64,000 nt of DNA from Parabacteroides sp. An277 (GCF_002159645.1 NZ_NFJB01000019.1:1-64000); one strand, 5' to 3'; shown: positions 1-8,642, counted from the first letter of the stretch. Translations and numbers: made by a program. Notes: a model not told the origin generated them from the sequence alone.

Positions 1-42
1 ACTTGAGACAGAGTATAAATGTTTACTAAATAAGTGTGTTTT

Positions 43-3000
43 ATGAAGAAAAGGTTTACAATGGTAGCGGCTTGCTTGCTGATGGGAATGTCGGCAGCGT
101 GGGCCCAGAGCACGAAAGTGACCGGTCATGTCGTTGACGAGAACGGCGAGCCGGTAATCGGTGCTTCGGTAGTCGTAAAAGGTACCACAATCGGTACGGT
201 TACGGACTTTGACGGAAACTTCGTATTGGAAGTACCGGAGGAGCACAAGCATTTGGAAATCTCCTACGTGGGTATGGAGAAAATGGAAGTGCGCGTAGCA
301 TCGCAAATAAATGTACACATGCGTTCTGATTCACAAGCGCTGGACGAAGTGATGGTCGTAGCATACGGTACGGCAAAGCGTTCTGCCTTCACGGGTTCGG
401 CCGCTATGATTGATAATGAAAAGATTGGACAACGTCAGGCTTCAAACGTAACCAATGCATTGGCGGGACAGGTAGCCGGTGTGCAAACTACCAGCAATAC
501 AGGTCAGCCGGGTAAGGATGCTACTGTACGTATTCGTGGTATTGGCTCTATTTCGGCAAGCAACAATCCGTTGTATGTAGTGGATGGCGTTCCGTATGAT
601 GGTGAGCTTTCAGCCATCAATACATCGGATATTGAATCCATGACGGTCTTGAAGGATGCCGCTTCGAATGCGTTGTATGGTGCACGTGGTGCGAACGGCG
701 TTATCTTGATTACGACCAAGCGCGGTAAGAGCGGAGATGCTCGCGTGAGCTTCGATGCCAAATGGGGTGTGAATAAGCGTGGCGTGCCTTCTTACGACCG
801 TGTTAATCCGGCCCAGTTCTATGAATTAGCCTATGCCGCTATTTATAATGGCGATTTGAATGGTATGGTAGCTGCCGGTGATTTGGCGGGTGCGAATGCG
901 TATGCCAACCAGACGATGCTGTCAAGCTCTTATTTAGGATATCAAGTATATTCAGTTCCGAACGGTGAACAATTGGTAGGCATGGATGGTAAGTTGAATC
1001 CGAATGCTACGTTAGGTTATTCGGATGGTACTTATTTCTATACGCCGGATGATTGGTCGGATGCGTTGTTCGAAAACAATACCCGTCAGGAATACAACTT
1101 GAGCGTTTCGGGTGCAAACGATAAGATGAACTATTATATGTCTGCCGGTTATTTGGACGACCAAGGTATCGTGCCGAACTCCGGTTTCCAACGCTATACA
1201 GCTCGTCTGAAAGCAGATTACCAAGTAAAGCCTTGGTTGAAGATGGGCGGTAACGTTTCGTTCACGCACTACGATAGCCGCGAGCAAGATACAGAAGGCG
1301 GTTCTTCGAATGCCAACGCGTTCTATGCGGCTAATATCATTGGTTCTATCTATCCGATGTATATCCGTGATGCGTCGGGTAATATTATGGTTGACGAACG
1401 AGGCATGCAGCGTTACGATTACGGTTCGGATACGAACTTCTCTCGTACGAACGTCATCCCGAATGCGAACCCGTTGGCAAGCTATATGCTGGATAAGCAG
1501 AAATATTCGGGCGATGTCATCAGCGGTAAATGGTTTGCAGATATTGATATCTGGGGCGGCATCAAAGCGAAGGTCAACATCGGTGTGGATGCGAACAATG
1601 TCCGCAATACAGATATGGTGAACCCGTTCTATGGACAATATTCGGAAACTTCCGGCGTAGGTGGTATCGTCAGCGTATCTACAAGCCGTACATTCAGCGT
1701 CAACCAGCAGTATTTGTTGACTTACAACAAGACATTCAACGATGTGCATAACTTGGACGTATTGGCTGGTCACGAAAACTATAACTATAAATATTCTTAC
1801 CTCTACGGTTCGCGTGAAAAGATTTACAATCCGGATATGCCTGAGTTGAATAACGGTATCTTGAACCAGACGAATAGCAGTTATTCGCAGAGTTACGCAA
1901 CCGAGGGTTGGTTGTTCCGCGTACAGTATGATTATGATGGCAAGTACTTCGGTTCGGCTTCGTATCGTCGTGATGCTTCTTCGGTGTTCCATCCGGACAA
2001 CCGTTGGGGTAACTTCTGGTCAATCGGTGCGGGTTGGTTGATGAACAAGGAGGCTTTCTTGTCAAATCAAGAATGGATTGACATGTTGAAGTTCAAGATC
2101 AGCTACGGTACGCAAGGTAACGATAACTTGTTGTATGCAGGTGGTCTGTATCGCAACTATTATCCGTACATGGACCAATATCAGTTGGCGAACAGCAACA
2201 ATGATTTCTCTACCTCTTTATATTATAAAGGTAATCAAGATATCACGTGGGAAACTTCGCACAGCTTCAATACCGGTTTCGACTTCACCTTCTGGGGCGG
2301 CAAGTTGAGCGGTGCGGTAGAATACTTCTCGCGTAAGACAACCGACATGCTTTATTTCAAACCGGTGAACCCGTCTATCGGTTATTCTACTTTCCCGGAG
2401 AATATCGGTTCGATGGTGAACCGTGGTGTGGAATTGGATTTGCACTCGAATATCATCAATATGAAGAACTTCTCTTGGGATGTGTTCTTGAACTTGACGC
2501 ACTTCAAGAATAAAGTGTTGGAATTGGCTCCTGAATTGAACGGCCAGTTGATTAGCGGTTCTCGTATCTACCGCGAAGGCGAATCCATGTATCAGCTCTA
2601 TTTGCCGAAGTATGTAGGTGTAGATGCTGAGACGGGTCAGGCATTGTGGGCATTGACGGAACCGAACGATGCCGGCGAAACGGTAACGACCTCTTATTCG
2701 GAAGCCTCTTCGAACCGTTTCGCTACGGGTGATATCCTTCCGAAGGTGTATGGCGGTTTCGGTACGAGTTTGACAGCTTACGGATTCGACTTCTCGATTT
2801 CGTTCGCTTACCAGTTGGGTGGCCGTATCTTGGATTACACGTACGGCGAATTGATGAGTACGGACGCAATGGGTTCGGCTTGGCATACGGATATGCTGAA
2901 CGCTTGGACTCCGGAAAACACGAATACGGACATTCCGCGCTTGAACGTACAAGACCAATACACCGGTCACTTGACGCAAGACCGCTGGTTGACCAGCTCG

Positions 3001-3219
3001 AATTACTTGAGCTTGCAGAACATTACGTTCGGTTATACCTTGCCGAAATCTTGGACACAGAAGTTGCAAATCGAAGGCGTACGCCTCTATTTCGTGGCAG
3101 ATAATGTGGCACTCTGGTCGGCTCGCAAGGGCTTAGATCCCCGTCAGAGTTATCTGAGCGCGGATAACGTTTATTCGCCTATCCGTACTATCTCCGGCGG
3201 TATTTCTTTGAATTTCTAA
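43..3219 (+). CDS. SusC/RagA-family TonB-dependent outer-membrane transporter
   Basis: A 1058-residue outer-membrane receptor that, in this family, imports glycans or peptides using TonB energy together with a SusD lipoprotein. The start is the ATG at 43 (MKKRFTMVAA); a GTG at 34 is in frame but gives no better signal peptide. A signal peptide ends near AWAQ (residue 22). A carboxypeptidase-regulatory-like domain follows at about 26-105 (GEPVIGASVVVKGT), then the plug (RIRGIGSISASNNPLYVVDG, then DIESMTVLKDAASNALYG) and a long beta barrel ending in phenylalanine (GGISLNF), the usual outer-membrane assembly signal. The SusD partner starts 21 bases downstream. Only 42 bases lie upstream in the window, so its promoter is not visible. 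The substrate cannot be told from sequence. Confidence 0.97.
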   Translation: MKKRFTMVAACLLMGMSAAWAQSTKVTGHVVDENGEPVIGASVVVKGTTIGTVTDFDGNFVLEVPEEHKHLEISYVGMEKMEVRVASQINVHMRSDSQALDEVMVVAYGTAKRSAFTGSAAMIDNEKIGQRQASNVTNALAGQVAGVQTTSNTGQPGKDATVRIRGIGSISASNNPLYVVDGVPYDGELSAINTSDIESMTVLKDAASNALYGARGANGVILITTKRGKSGDARVSFDAKWGVNKRGVPSYDRVNPAQFYELAYAAIYNGDLNGMVAAGDLAGANAYANQTMLSSSYLGYQVYSVPNGEQLVGMDGKLNPNATLGYSDGTYFYTPDDWSDALFENNTRQEYNLSVSGANDKMNYYMSAGYLDDQGIVPNSGFQRYTARLKADYQVKPWLKMGGNVSFTHYDSREQDTEGGSSNANAFYAANIIGSIYPMYIRDASGNIMVDERGMQRYDYGSDTNFSRTNVIPNANPLASYMLDKQKYSGDVISGKWFADIDIWGGIKAKVNIGVDANNVRNTDMVNPFYGQYSETSGVGGIVSVSTSRTFSVNQQYLLTYNKTFNDVHNLDVLAGHENYNYKYSYLYGSREKIYNPDMPELNNGILNQTNSSYSQSYATEGWLFRVQYDYDGKYFGSASYRRDASSVFHPDNRWGNFWSIGAGWLMNKEAFLSNQEWIDMLKFKISYGTQGNDNLLYAGGLYRNYYPYMDQYQLANSNNDFSTSLYYKGNQDITWETSHSFNTGFDFTFWGGKLSGAVEYFSRKTTDMLYFKPVNPSIGYSTFPENIGSMVNRGVELDLHSNIINMKNFSWDVFLNLTHFKNKVLELAPELNGQLISGSRIYREGESMYQLYLPKYVGVDAETGQALWALTEPNDAGETVTTSYSEASSNRFATGDILPKVYGGFGTSLTAYGFDFSISFAYQLGGRILDYTYGELMSTDAMGSAWHTDMLNAWTPENTNTDIPRLNVQDQYTGHLTQDRWLTSSNYLSLQNITFGYTLPKSWTQKLQIEGVRLYFVADNVALWSARKGLDPRQSYLSADNVYSPIRTISGGISLNF

Positions 3220-3240
3220 TTCTCTAAAATGATTTGATTT

Positions 3241-4821
3241 ATGAAAATATCAGCAAAATATATCGTATGCGCAAGTGCTGCTTTACTTTTAGCTTCTTGC
3301 GATTTGGATAAGAATCTGGAAGGTCAGTACGTCAGTGGCGACCAGAAGGAGGATATCATCGGGAACCGCCCTAACTTGATTACGGCGGAGGTGAATGCGT
3401 TGGCATCTACATTGAATGTATTCGGTACGATTTCTGACGATGCCAATACCTATCACAACGATTTTGGTGTGGCTGCGGTAAGCTTGGCTTACGAGCAGGG
3501 CGGGCAAGACATGCCGTCTACTACTTCGGGTTACAACTGGTTCGGTACGGCGTTGAACTATTCCGACCGTCTTTATACCAGTACGTTGGATGAGCTGATT
3601 TGGAAGACGTTCTATAACCACATGAAGGCGGCTAACAACGTGTTGACGTTGACGGAAGGCTCGGAAGACCCGTCGATGTTAATCTATCGCGGTCAGGCGT
3701 TGGCTGCCCGTGCGTATGATTACCTGAACTTGGCGCAGACCTACCAGTTCACATACGCCGGACATGAATCGGCGCTCTGCGTGCCTATCGTGCTCGAAAC
3801 GATGAGCGACGAGGATTTGCAGAACAACCCGCGTGCGACGGTACAGGAGGTGTACGACCAAATCATGAGCGATTTGAATCAGGCTATTGAATTGCTGGAT
3901 GGTTACGACAACGGTACAAACAAAGACCAAATCGACATTTACGTGGCGTATGGTCTCCGTGCGCGTGCCAACCTGTTGATGCAGAACTGGGCGGAAGCGG
4001 CTGCCGATGCCGAACGTGCGATGGCGGGTGGTTCGCCTTATTCGCGCGACGACGTGTCGAAGCCTTCGTTCAACTCCGCTTCGGCCAACTCTTGGCTCTG
4101 GGGTGTGATGATTTCGCCGGATAACGACGTGGTAACGACCGGTATCATCAACTGGCCTTCTCACCTCTGCTCGCTGACTGGTAACGGTTATACGACTTTG
4201 ACGGGTGCTTATCGTTTTATCACCAATACGTTGTACGACTGGATTCCTTCGACGGATATCCGCAAGCAATGGTTCCTCTCTCCGGAAAATACCTCTTCGC
4301 TGATTGACGGGCAGACCGTGAGCGGCGAATCGGTGGTTGATTATTTCGGTTTGACGCCGTATGTGAATGTGAAGTTCGGTCCTTACCAGGATGTATTAGG
4401 AAATACAACCAACTCGCAAGACTGGGCTTTGATGCGCGTCGAGGAGATGATTCTCATCAAGGCGGAAGGCGAAGCGATGAGCGGAAACGTAGCTGCTGCG
4501 AAGTCGACTTTGGAAGATTTCGTGAAGACGTACCGCGACCCGGAATATACTTGTACAGCCAACTCGGCACAAGAGTTGCAAGACGAAATCTGGATGCAAC
4601 GCCGTGTCGAGCTCTGGGGTGAAGGCTTCTCGCTCTTCGACATCCTGCGCCTCAAGAAACCGATTGAGCGCAAAGGCACGAACTACGAGGCTATCGTCCA
4701 GTATAACCTCCCGGCTGAATCGCAAATCATGATTTACCGCATCCCGCAGTGCGAGATGGAAACGAACCAAGGTATCTCGGACGACCAGAACAACCCGGCT
4801 GCTGAGCAACCGACGGTATAA
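3241..4821 (+). CDS. SusD/RagB-family substrate-binding lipoprotein
   Basis: A 526-residue surface lipoprotein that caps the SusC barrel encoded just upstream and binds its substrate. It has a lipoprotein signal with the lipobox LLASC (Cys about residue 20). A helical TPR-like SusD core follows (AAARAYDYLNLAQTYQFTY-like segment near residues 155-180). The C-terminal RagB part ends in the usual region (RRVELWGEGFSLFDILRLKK) close to residue 470. The length is normal for the family. A strong terminator 28 bases after the stop closes the two-gene operon. No glycoside hydrolase or sulfatase is attached, so the ligand class is unknown. Confidence 0.96.
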   Translation: MKISAKYIVCASAALLLASCDLDKNLEGQYVSGDQKEDIIGNRPNLITAEVNALASTLNVFGTISDDANTYHNDFGVAAVSLAYEQGGQDMPSTTSGYNWFGTALNYSDRLYTSTLDELIWKTFYNHMKAANNVLTLTEGSEDPSMLIYRGQALAARAYDYLNLAQTYQFTYAGHESALCVPIVLETMSDEDLQNNPRATVQEVYDQIMSDLNQAIELLDGYDNGTNKDQIDIYVAYGLRARANLLMQNWAEAAADAERAMAGGSPYSRDDVSKPSFNSASANSWLWGVMISPDNDVVTTGIINWPSHLCSLTGNGYTTLTGAYRFITNTLYDWIPSTDIRKQWFLSPENTSSLIDGQTVSGESVVDYFGLTPYVNVKFGPYQDVLGNTTNSQDWALMRVEEMILIKAEGEAMSGNVAAAKSTLEDFVKTYRDPEYTCTANSAQELQDEIWMQRRVELWGEGFSLFDILRLKKPIERKGTNYEAIVQYNLPAESQIMIYRIPQCEMETNQGISDDQNNPAAEQPTV

Positions 4822-4848
4822 AACGGTATACATTATATAAATAAAGAG

Positions 4849-4877
4849 GCCCCTCCCCAACCCGGAGGGGCTTTTTT
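4849..4877 (+). terminator. Rho-independent terminator of the first SusC/SusD operon
   Basis: An eight-base-pair GC stem (GCCCCTCC with GGAGGGGC) and a seven-base loop are followed by six T residues. Confidence 0.93.
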
Positions 4878-4903
4878 CATGCAAAAAAACTTCCGCCAAA
4901 TAC

Positions 4904-4933
4904 TTGCATAGTTCAATTTAATGCCTAATTTTG
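4904..4933 (+). promoter_or_regulatory. Bacteroidetes sigma-A promoter ahead of the 42-base repeats
   Basis: TTG at 4904-4906, 19 bases, then TAATTTTG at 4926-4933, a full match to the Bacteroidetes TAnnTTTG box. Transcription should start around 4939, so the repeat array at 4954-5205 would be transcribed as the 5' leader of the gene at 5230. Confidence 0.75.
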
Positions 4934-4953
4934 CAAACGTGAGGTGAAAGTAG

Positions 4954-5205
4954 TACAATCACCCGCCTGGAAGTTCAGGCAGCACATTGTACCGGTACAA
5001 TCACCCGCCCGAAGGTTCAGGCAATACATTGTACCGGTACAATCATCCGCCTGGAAGTTCAGGCAGCACATTGTACTGGTACAATCACCCGCCCGAAGGT
5101 TCAGGCAGCACATTGTACCGGTACAATCACCCGCCTGGAAGTTCAGGCAGCACATTGTATCGGTACGATCACCCGCCTGGAAGTCTAGGCAGCATATTGT
5201 ACCAA
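4954..5205 (+). repeat. Six tandem 42-base repeats, each able to form a stem-loop
   Basis: Units start at 4954, 4996, 5038, 5080, 5122 and 5164 with exact 42-base spacing. Each starts TACAAT and ends with ATTGTA about 37 bases later, so the unit ends can pair. Each also holds an inner inverted repeat (GCCTG...CAGGC or the variant GCCCGAA...TTCAGGC). Units 1, 3, 5 and 6 carry the first inner form; units 2 and 4 carry the second. The length is a multiple of three and contains no stop, so the array is open in the frame of the downstream gene, as a 14-residue repeat (YRYNHPP...). It probably acts as RNA, not protein, because a better start lies at 5230. Confidence 0.93.
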
Positions 5206-5229
5206 ATAAATAGGAAGTTTAACTTTAAA

Positions 5230-6354
5230 ATGAATGGAAGCATGTTGGAAATTCTGTTAGATTATCCACGCACGAGGGCGAAAAACGCGCGGCATGTGCA
5301 ATTTATCACCGATTTGAAGAAAAGGATTTCGCAGGAAGTGGCCGCGAAATTCGGTTTTACTGTCCAGTGGACGGATTTTGATACGGCAGCGAATCATGAA
5401 ATTGCTGGTTTTAAAGAGGAAAAAGGGTATTTAAAAACAACGAAGATTGAGGCTACCGACAGGGCTCGCGATTGTACTTTTAAATTGTATCGAGGCATCG
5501 CGCTGCTGTATAAGGCTTATGGAATTACAGAAGAGGAACGACAAGCGGGTGAAACCATTGCATTTGCTTTCCATGAAGCGGGCGATGTGACGGTTTCCGA
5601 ATATGGTAGTGAAACGGCTGAAATTTCTGATTTGGTGGAAAAGTTCCGCACGGAACCTTATGTTTCTGCTTTGGCTACGATTGGATTGGAAGGCGCACCG
5701 GATGCACTTGAAGAGGCTAATGAGGCGTTTAATACGATTTATCTGGAACGAAACGAGGAAGAACGCGACCGCGCGTTTGCTCCAAACATGAAATCGCTCC
5801 GCGCAGCCAGCGATACGGCCATCGAAACACTGTTTAAGACCATCAACGCGCTTTACGCTGTGAACGAGTTGGTTACGAAGGACGAAGAGACTCGTACAGA
5901 ATTAGGGAAGATTATCAACGACGTAAATACCTTGATTGTCCGTTTCCGTAAAACTGTCAGCGGCAGTTCTTCGTCAGGAAATGCTGAGGGCGGCGACGAA
6001 CCTACCCCGACTCCCGAACCCGTCACGCCCGAAATCACCGCGGTCTACCAAAAGGAAGGCGGCGACCCGGAGAATCCGCACCGCATCGAGCGAGGCGAGC
6101 AAACTGGCGTAAACTATAAAGGCTTTACCCTGAAGGGACAGGATGGCACGCTGGAACACGTCATCGGGCTCGTCAATGATCAGGATTACATCGAATGGAT
6201 TAAAGCCGCGACCATCAGCAACGTCACAGAGACCAGCTGCGAATTTACCATGGTCCCGGATTTGACGGAAGGACAATACAAAGTCCGCATCGAAACGTAT
6301 GATGGAGGTAGTCCGCTGGTAGTGGAATATCCGGAACCCATCACGTTGTGGTAA
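5230..6354 (+). CDS. Conserved hypothetical protein, DUF6261-like with a C-terminal Ig-like/DUF4469-like domain
   Basis: About 374 residues. The ATG at 5230 (MNGSMLEILL) was chosen over 4987 because the earlier codons lie inside the 42-base repeats; 5242 is also possible. Residues 1-245 are helical and charged, and look like the Bacteroidales DUF6261 proteins, which I recall as repeat-associated genes of unknown role. A Ser/Gly/Pro linker with TPTPEPVTPE follows. The last 110 residues form a beta-rich domain (GFTLKGQDGTLEHVIGL, CEFTMVPDLTEGQYKVRIET) like the one ending the HU/DUF4469 protein at 60970. No signal peptide is present, so it is probably cytoplasmic. The family name is from memory of sequence style; the function is unknown. 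Confidence 0.75.
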   Translation: MNGSMLEILLDYPRTRAKNARHVQFITDLKKRISQEVAAKFGFTVQWTDFDTAANHEIAGFKEEKGYLKTTKIEATDRARDCTFKLYRGIALLYKAYGITEEERQAGETIAFAFHEAGDVTVSEYGSETAEISDLVEKFRTEPYVSALATIGLEGAPDALEEANEAFNTIYLERNEEERDRAFAPNMKSLRAASDTAIETLFKTINALYAVNELVTKDEETRTELGKIINDVNTLIVRFRKTVSGSSSSGNAEGGDEPTPTPEPVTPEITAVYQKEGGDPENPHRIERGEQTGVNYKGFTLKGQDGTLEHVIGLVNDQDYIEWIKAATISNVTETSCEFTMVPDLTEGQYKVRIETYDGGSPLVVEYPEPITLW

Positions 6355-6383
6355 TGGACAATTGACAATTAATATGCTTGTAG

Positions 6384-6411
6384 GGGCGGACTCGTGGGTC
6401 CGCCCTTTTTT
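6384..6411 (+). terminator. Terminator-like hairpin after the DUF6261-like gene
   Basis: GGGCGGAC (6384-6391) pairs with GTCCGCCC (6398-6405), followed by six T residues. The same hairpin core recurs at 7297-7319 without a T-run, so it is also part of a dispersed intergenic repeat. Confidence 0.8.
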
Positions 6412-6474
6412 GTACTTGATTGTTTTCCATAAATAACCTATTGGAACACAGAAGGAGCTGTGTCAAAATGCTAT

Positions 6475-6601
6475 CTGAAAAGCTCCCCTGCCCTTAGGGG
6501 AGCTGGCTCGCGTAGCGAGACTGAGGGGTTAAATCTCTCATAATAAGAAACAACCCCTCACCCCTGCGGGGAGCTCCCCTAAGGGCAGGGGAGCTTTTCA
6601 G
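6475..6601. repeat. 127-base palindromic intergenic repeat
   Basis: Arms 6475-6504 and 6572-6601 are perfect 30-base inverted repeats. Each arm is itself a hairpin (AGCTCCCCT...AGGGGAGCT). The centre holds further nested pairs: CTCGCGTAGCGAG, and TGAGGGGTT with AACCCCTCA. It looks like a REP or MITE-type non-coding element; no open frame is inside. Confidence 0.9.
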
Positions 6602-6690
6602 TTACTTCCTGATAATATTTCCCTATTTTGATACACCCGCCTACGAACGGGGGAATTGTCCATTGTCAATTATCCATTGTTCATTGTCCA

Positions 6691-6721
6691 TTGTCCATTA
6701 CGCGAATTTGTTGTACTTTTG
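6691..6721 (+). promoter_or_regulatory. Promoter carried by a repeated intergenic sequence (copy 1)
   Basis: TTG at 6691-6693, 20 bases, TACTTTTG at 6714-6721. The stretch CCATTGTCCATTACGCGAAT then TTGTTGTAC is shared almost base for base with the promoter of hpt at 7363-7393. It faces the 65-residue gene at 6750. Confidence 0.7.
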
Positions 6722-6749
6722 TAATCGGAATCCTTAAATAGATGAAAGT

Positions 6750-6947
6750 ATGAAAATAGGAGATTTGGTATTAATATCGCCCGATGTGACCCTGCAAAAA
6801 GAATGGATAACGGGTCAGGTTATCCAAGTGGAAAACAATCCGTTTGTCGGCATCGTCATTTCTGCGGAAACCCCCGACCGCAATGTCTTTTTCGGCCGCG
6901 AAGAGATGTTTAAACCGGTAAAGAAGGAGAACGTATGTTTGCCATAA
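6750..6947 (+). CDS. Small protein upstream of vapD, possible antitoxin-type partner
   Basis: A 65-residue soluble protein (MKIGDLVLISPDVTLQKEWITGQVI...), mostly beta strands, with no signal peptide or membrane segment. Its start is 29 bases after a good promoter box. Its last 13 bases overlap the start of the vapD-like gene, which implies translational coupling. In other bacteria VapD is paired with a small antitoxin (VapX), and gene order and overlap fit such a role. I see no sequence match to VapX, so the antitoxin role is inferred from context only. The partner is broken, so this gene is either a leftover or has its own job. Confidence 0.6.
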   Translation: MKIGDLVLISPDVTLQKEWITGQVIQVENNPFVGIVISAETPDRNVFFGREEMFKPVKKENVCLP

Positions 6948-7216
6948 GTTTTGGTATGTCGATTTCGAAGCTCGAAGAACATTATGGAACACCTTATAAC
7001 CGGGCTTATTACGAAATTAAAGAAAGCCTGAAGAAAAATGATTTCAATTAGATCCAAGGAAGTACATATCTTACGGTCAACGGCAATTTGAGCAATCTCT
7101 ACAAAGCGATCAACGACCTTTCCAAATTTGAATGGTTTAAAAAATCGGTGCGCGATATTCGTGCCTACAAAGTAGAAGATTGGTCTGACTTTACGCCAAT
7201 CATGAAGGAATCGTAA
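6935..7216 (+). pseudogene. vapD: VapD-family endoribonuclease, interrupted by an in-frame amber codon
   Basis: An ATG at 6935 behind AAGGAG opens a 93-codon frame starting MFAISFGMSISKLEEHYGTP and continuing [20 protein letters not shown] to a TAA at 7214. It matches the size and pattern of VapD, a Cas2-like ribonuclease seen in toxin-antitoxin pairs. Codon 39 (7049-7051) is TAG, at a place where this family usually has tryptophan, so a single TGG to TAG change would explain it. The rest of the frame is intact, so the mutation is recent or the codon is read through. Either way only 38 residues are made by normal translation. Confidence 0.8.
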
Positions 7217-7362
7217 ACAATGAGCCCCTCCCCATTGTCGGAATGGATTATAAAGCCCCGACCATTTAATAATTGACGATGATTGACAGGCTCGTAGGGG
7301 CGGACCCACGTGTCCGCCCTTGCGAACGGGAAAATTGTCCATTGTCCATTGTCAATTATCCA
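7217..7362. repeat. Intergenic repeat block (GGGCGGAC hairpin plus TTGTCCATTG tracts)
   Basis: No gene is seen. It holds a second copy of the GGGGCGGAC...GTCCGCCC hairpin (7297-7319) and short tandem copies of ATTGTCCATT/ATTGTCAATT. The same tracts occur at about 6655-6700, 7945-7970, 8026-8055 and 8648-8715, so they decorate several junctions in the hpt-adk-obgE region. Confidence 0.75.
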
Positions 7363-7393
7363 TTGTCCATTACGCGAATTTGTTGTACCTTTG
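7363..7393 (+). promoter_or_regulatory. Promoter of hpt (copy 2 of the promoter-bearing repeat)
   Basis: TTG at 7363-7365, 20 bases, TACCTTTG at 7386-7393, ending 25 bases before the hpt start codon. Confidence 0.78.
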
Positions 7394-7418
7394 TGCGCTT
7401 GAAAGAAAAAGACGCATC

Positions 7419-7955
7419 ATGGAGAAGATTCGACTGAGAGATAAAACATTCAAATTGTTCATCCCAGAGGCAGCGATAGGGGAGGCTATCGCCCGGATGG
7501 CCGCAGAAATCAAGCGGGATATAGCCGGGAAGGATGTACTGTTCGTTTGCATATTGAACGGGGCCTTTATGTTTGCCTCCGAATTGCTGGCGGAGATGGA
7601 CGATGCCTATGAGGTATCGTTTGCGCGTTACTCCTCGTATGCGGGGACAAGCAGCACGCACGAGCTGAAGGAAATCATGCCTATAAAAGAGAACGTCCGA
7701 GGCCGGACGGTTGTCTTGCTCGAAGATATTATCGACACCGGCTTTACGATGCAGGGCGTTTTGGCGCGCTTAAAGGAATTAGGTGCGGCCGAGGTGAAGC
7801 TCGCCACGATGCTCTTCAAGCCCGAATCCCTGCAATGCGAACTGAAGCCCGATTATGTGGGCATCCGGATTCCGCCGGCCTTCATCGTGGGGCACGGGTT
7901 GGACTACGACGGGTTGGGTCGGGCCTATCGGGACATTTATGTAATTGACAATTGA
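7419..7955 (+). CDS. hpt: Hypoxanthine phosphoribosyltransferase
   Basis: A 178-residue cytoplasmic purine-salvage enzyme that joins hypoxanthine or guanine to PRPP. The start at 7419 (MEKIRLRDKT) was preferred over the in-frame 7320 codon because the earlier part is translated intergenic repeat upstream of the promoter. The PRPP-binding loop is seen as VVLLEDIIDTGFTM (about residues 101-114), and the N-terminal FVCILNGAFMF segment is typical of Hpt. It is the first of a housekeeping run, hpt-adk-obgE-pgeF, all in one direction. Confidence 0.95.
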   Translation: MEKIRLRDKTFKLFIPEAAIGEAIARMAAEIKRDIAGKDVLFVCILNGAFMFASELLAEMDDAYEVSFARYSSYAGTSSTHELKEIMPIKENVRGRTVVLLEDIIDTGFTMQGVLARLKELGAAEVKLATMLFKPESLQCELKPDYVGIRIPPAFIVGHGLDYDGLGRAYRDIYVIDN

Positions 7956-8069
7956 GAATTGACAATTGACAATTCTGGTGGAAGATGAAGATATTGTATA
8001 ATAAATATAATGTATAATAGAGGCAATTGTCAATTATCCATTGTCAATTGTCCATTAAAAAAGAAGTTT

Positions 8070-8642
8070 ATGTTGAATGTAGTTATTTTCGGCGCTCCGG
8101 GTTCAGGAAAAGGGACGCAGAGCGAATTGATTATTAAGGAATATGGGTTAGATCACATCTCGACGGGCGACGTGCTCCGTTCGGAAATGAAGAACGAGAC
8201 CGAGTTGGGAAAGATAGCTAAGGATTACATCGAGAAGGGACAGCTCGTGCCTGATGATTTGATCGTAAATATGCTGGCCAAGGTATTGGATAGCAAAGAG
8301 AACTCGAAGGGCGTCATCTTTGACGGTTTCCCTCGTACGATTCCGCAGGCCGAAGCTTTGAAGAAGATGCTGAACGAACGCGGCACGGATGTCTCTATCA
8401 TGTTGAACTTGCAGGTGGACGAAGATGAGCTCATCAAGCGCTTGTTGGAACGCGGCAAGATTTCAGGTCGTTCAGACGACAACTTGGAGACCATCAAATC
8501 GCGCCTCGAAGTGTACCACAAGCAGACAGCTCCGCTCGCGGACTTCTACGTGAAGGAAGGCAAGCATACGGCTATCCACGGTATGGGCACGATTGAGGAA
8601 ATCTTCGGTCGCATCAAGGAAGCAATCAATTCAATTCATTAA
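8070..8642 (+). CDS. adk: Adenylate kinase
   Basis: A 190-residue cytoplasmic enzyme making two ADP from ATP and AMP. The ATG at 8070 (MLNVVIFGAPGSGKG) is chosen because the P-loop normally begins within ten residues of the start; the in-frame 8010 codon lies in an intergenic repeat. GAPGSGKG is at residues 8-15, the AMP-binding part STGDVLR near 31-37, DGFPRT near 85-90, and the lid part GRSDDN near 133-138. The lid is short and has no zinc cysteines, so this is the short form. Confidence 0.97.
   Translation: MLNVVIFGAPGSGKGTQSELIIKEYGLDHISTGDVLRSEMKNETELGKIAKDYIEKGQLVPDDLIVNMLAKVLDSKENSKGVIFDGFPRTIPQAEALKKMLNERGTDVSIMLNLQVDEDELIKRLLERGKISGRSDDNLETIKSRLEVYHKQTAPLADFYVKEGKHTAIHGMGTIEEIFGRIKEAINSIH

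Noticed and set aside
1012-1992. Long antisense open frame inside the first SusC gene
   Set aside because: It lies wholly within a clear SusC gene and its translation shows no domain; codon bias of the real gene explains it. The same holds for similar frames in SusD, obgE, relA and the sulfatase.
4954-5205. CRISPR array
   Set aside because: The units are contiguous 42-base repeats with no unique spacers and no cas genes nearby; they are tandem stem-loop repeats.
4987-5229. N-terminal extension of the DUF6261-like protein made of 14-residue repeats
   Set aside because: The frame is open only because the repeat length is a multiple of three; a better start lies at 5230, and the other plus frame is open as well.
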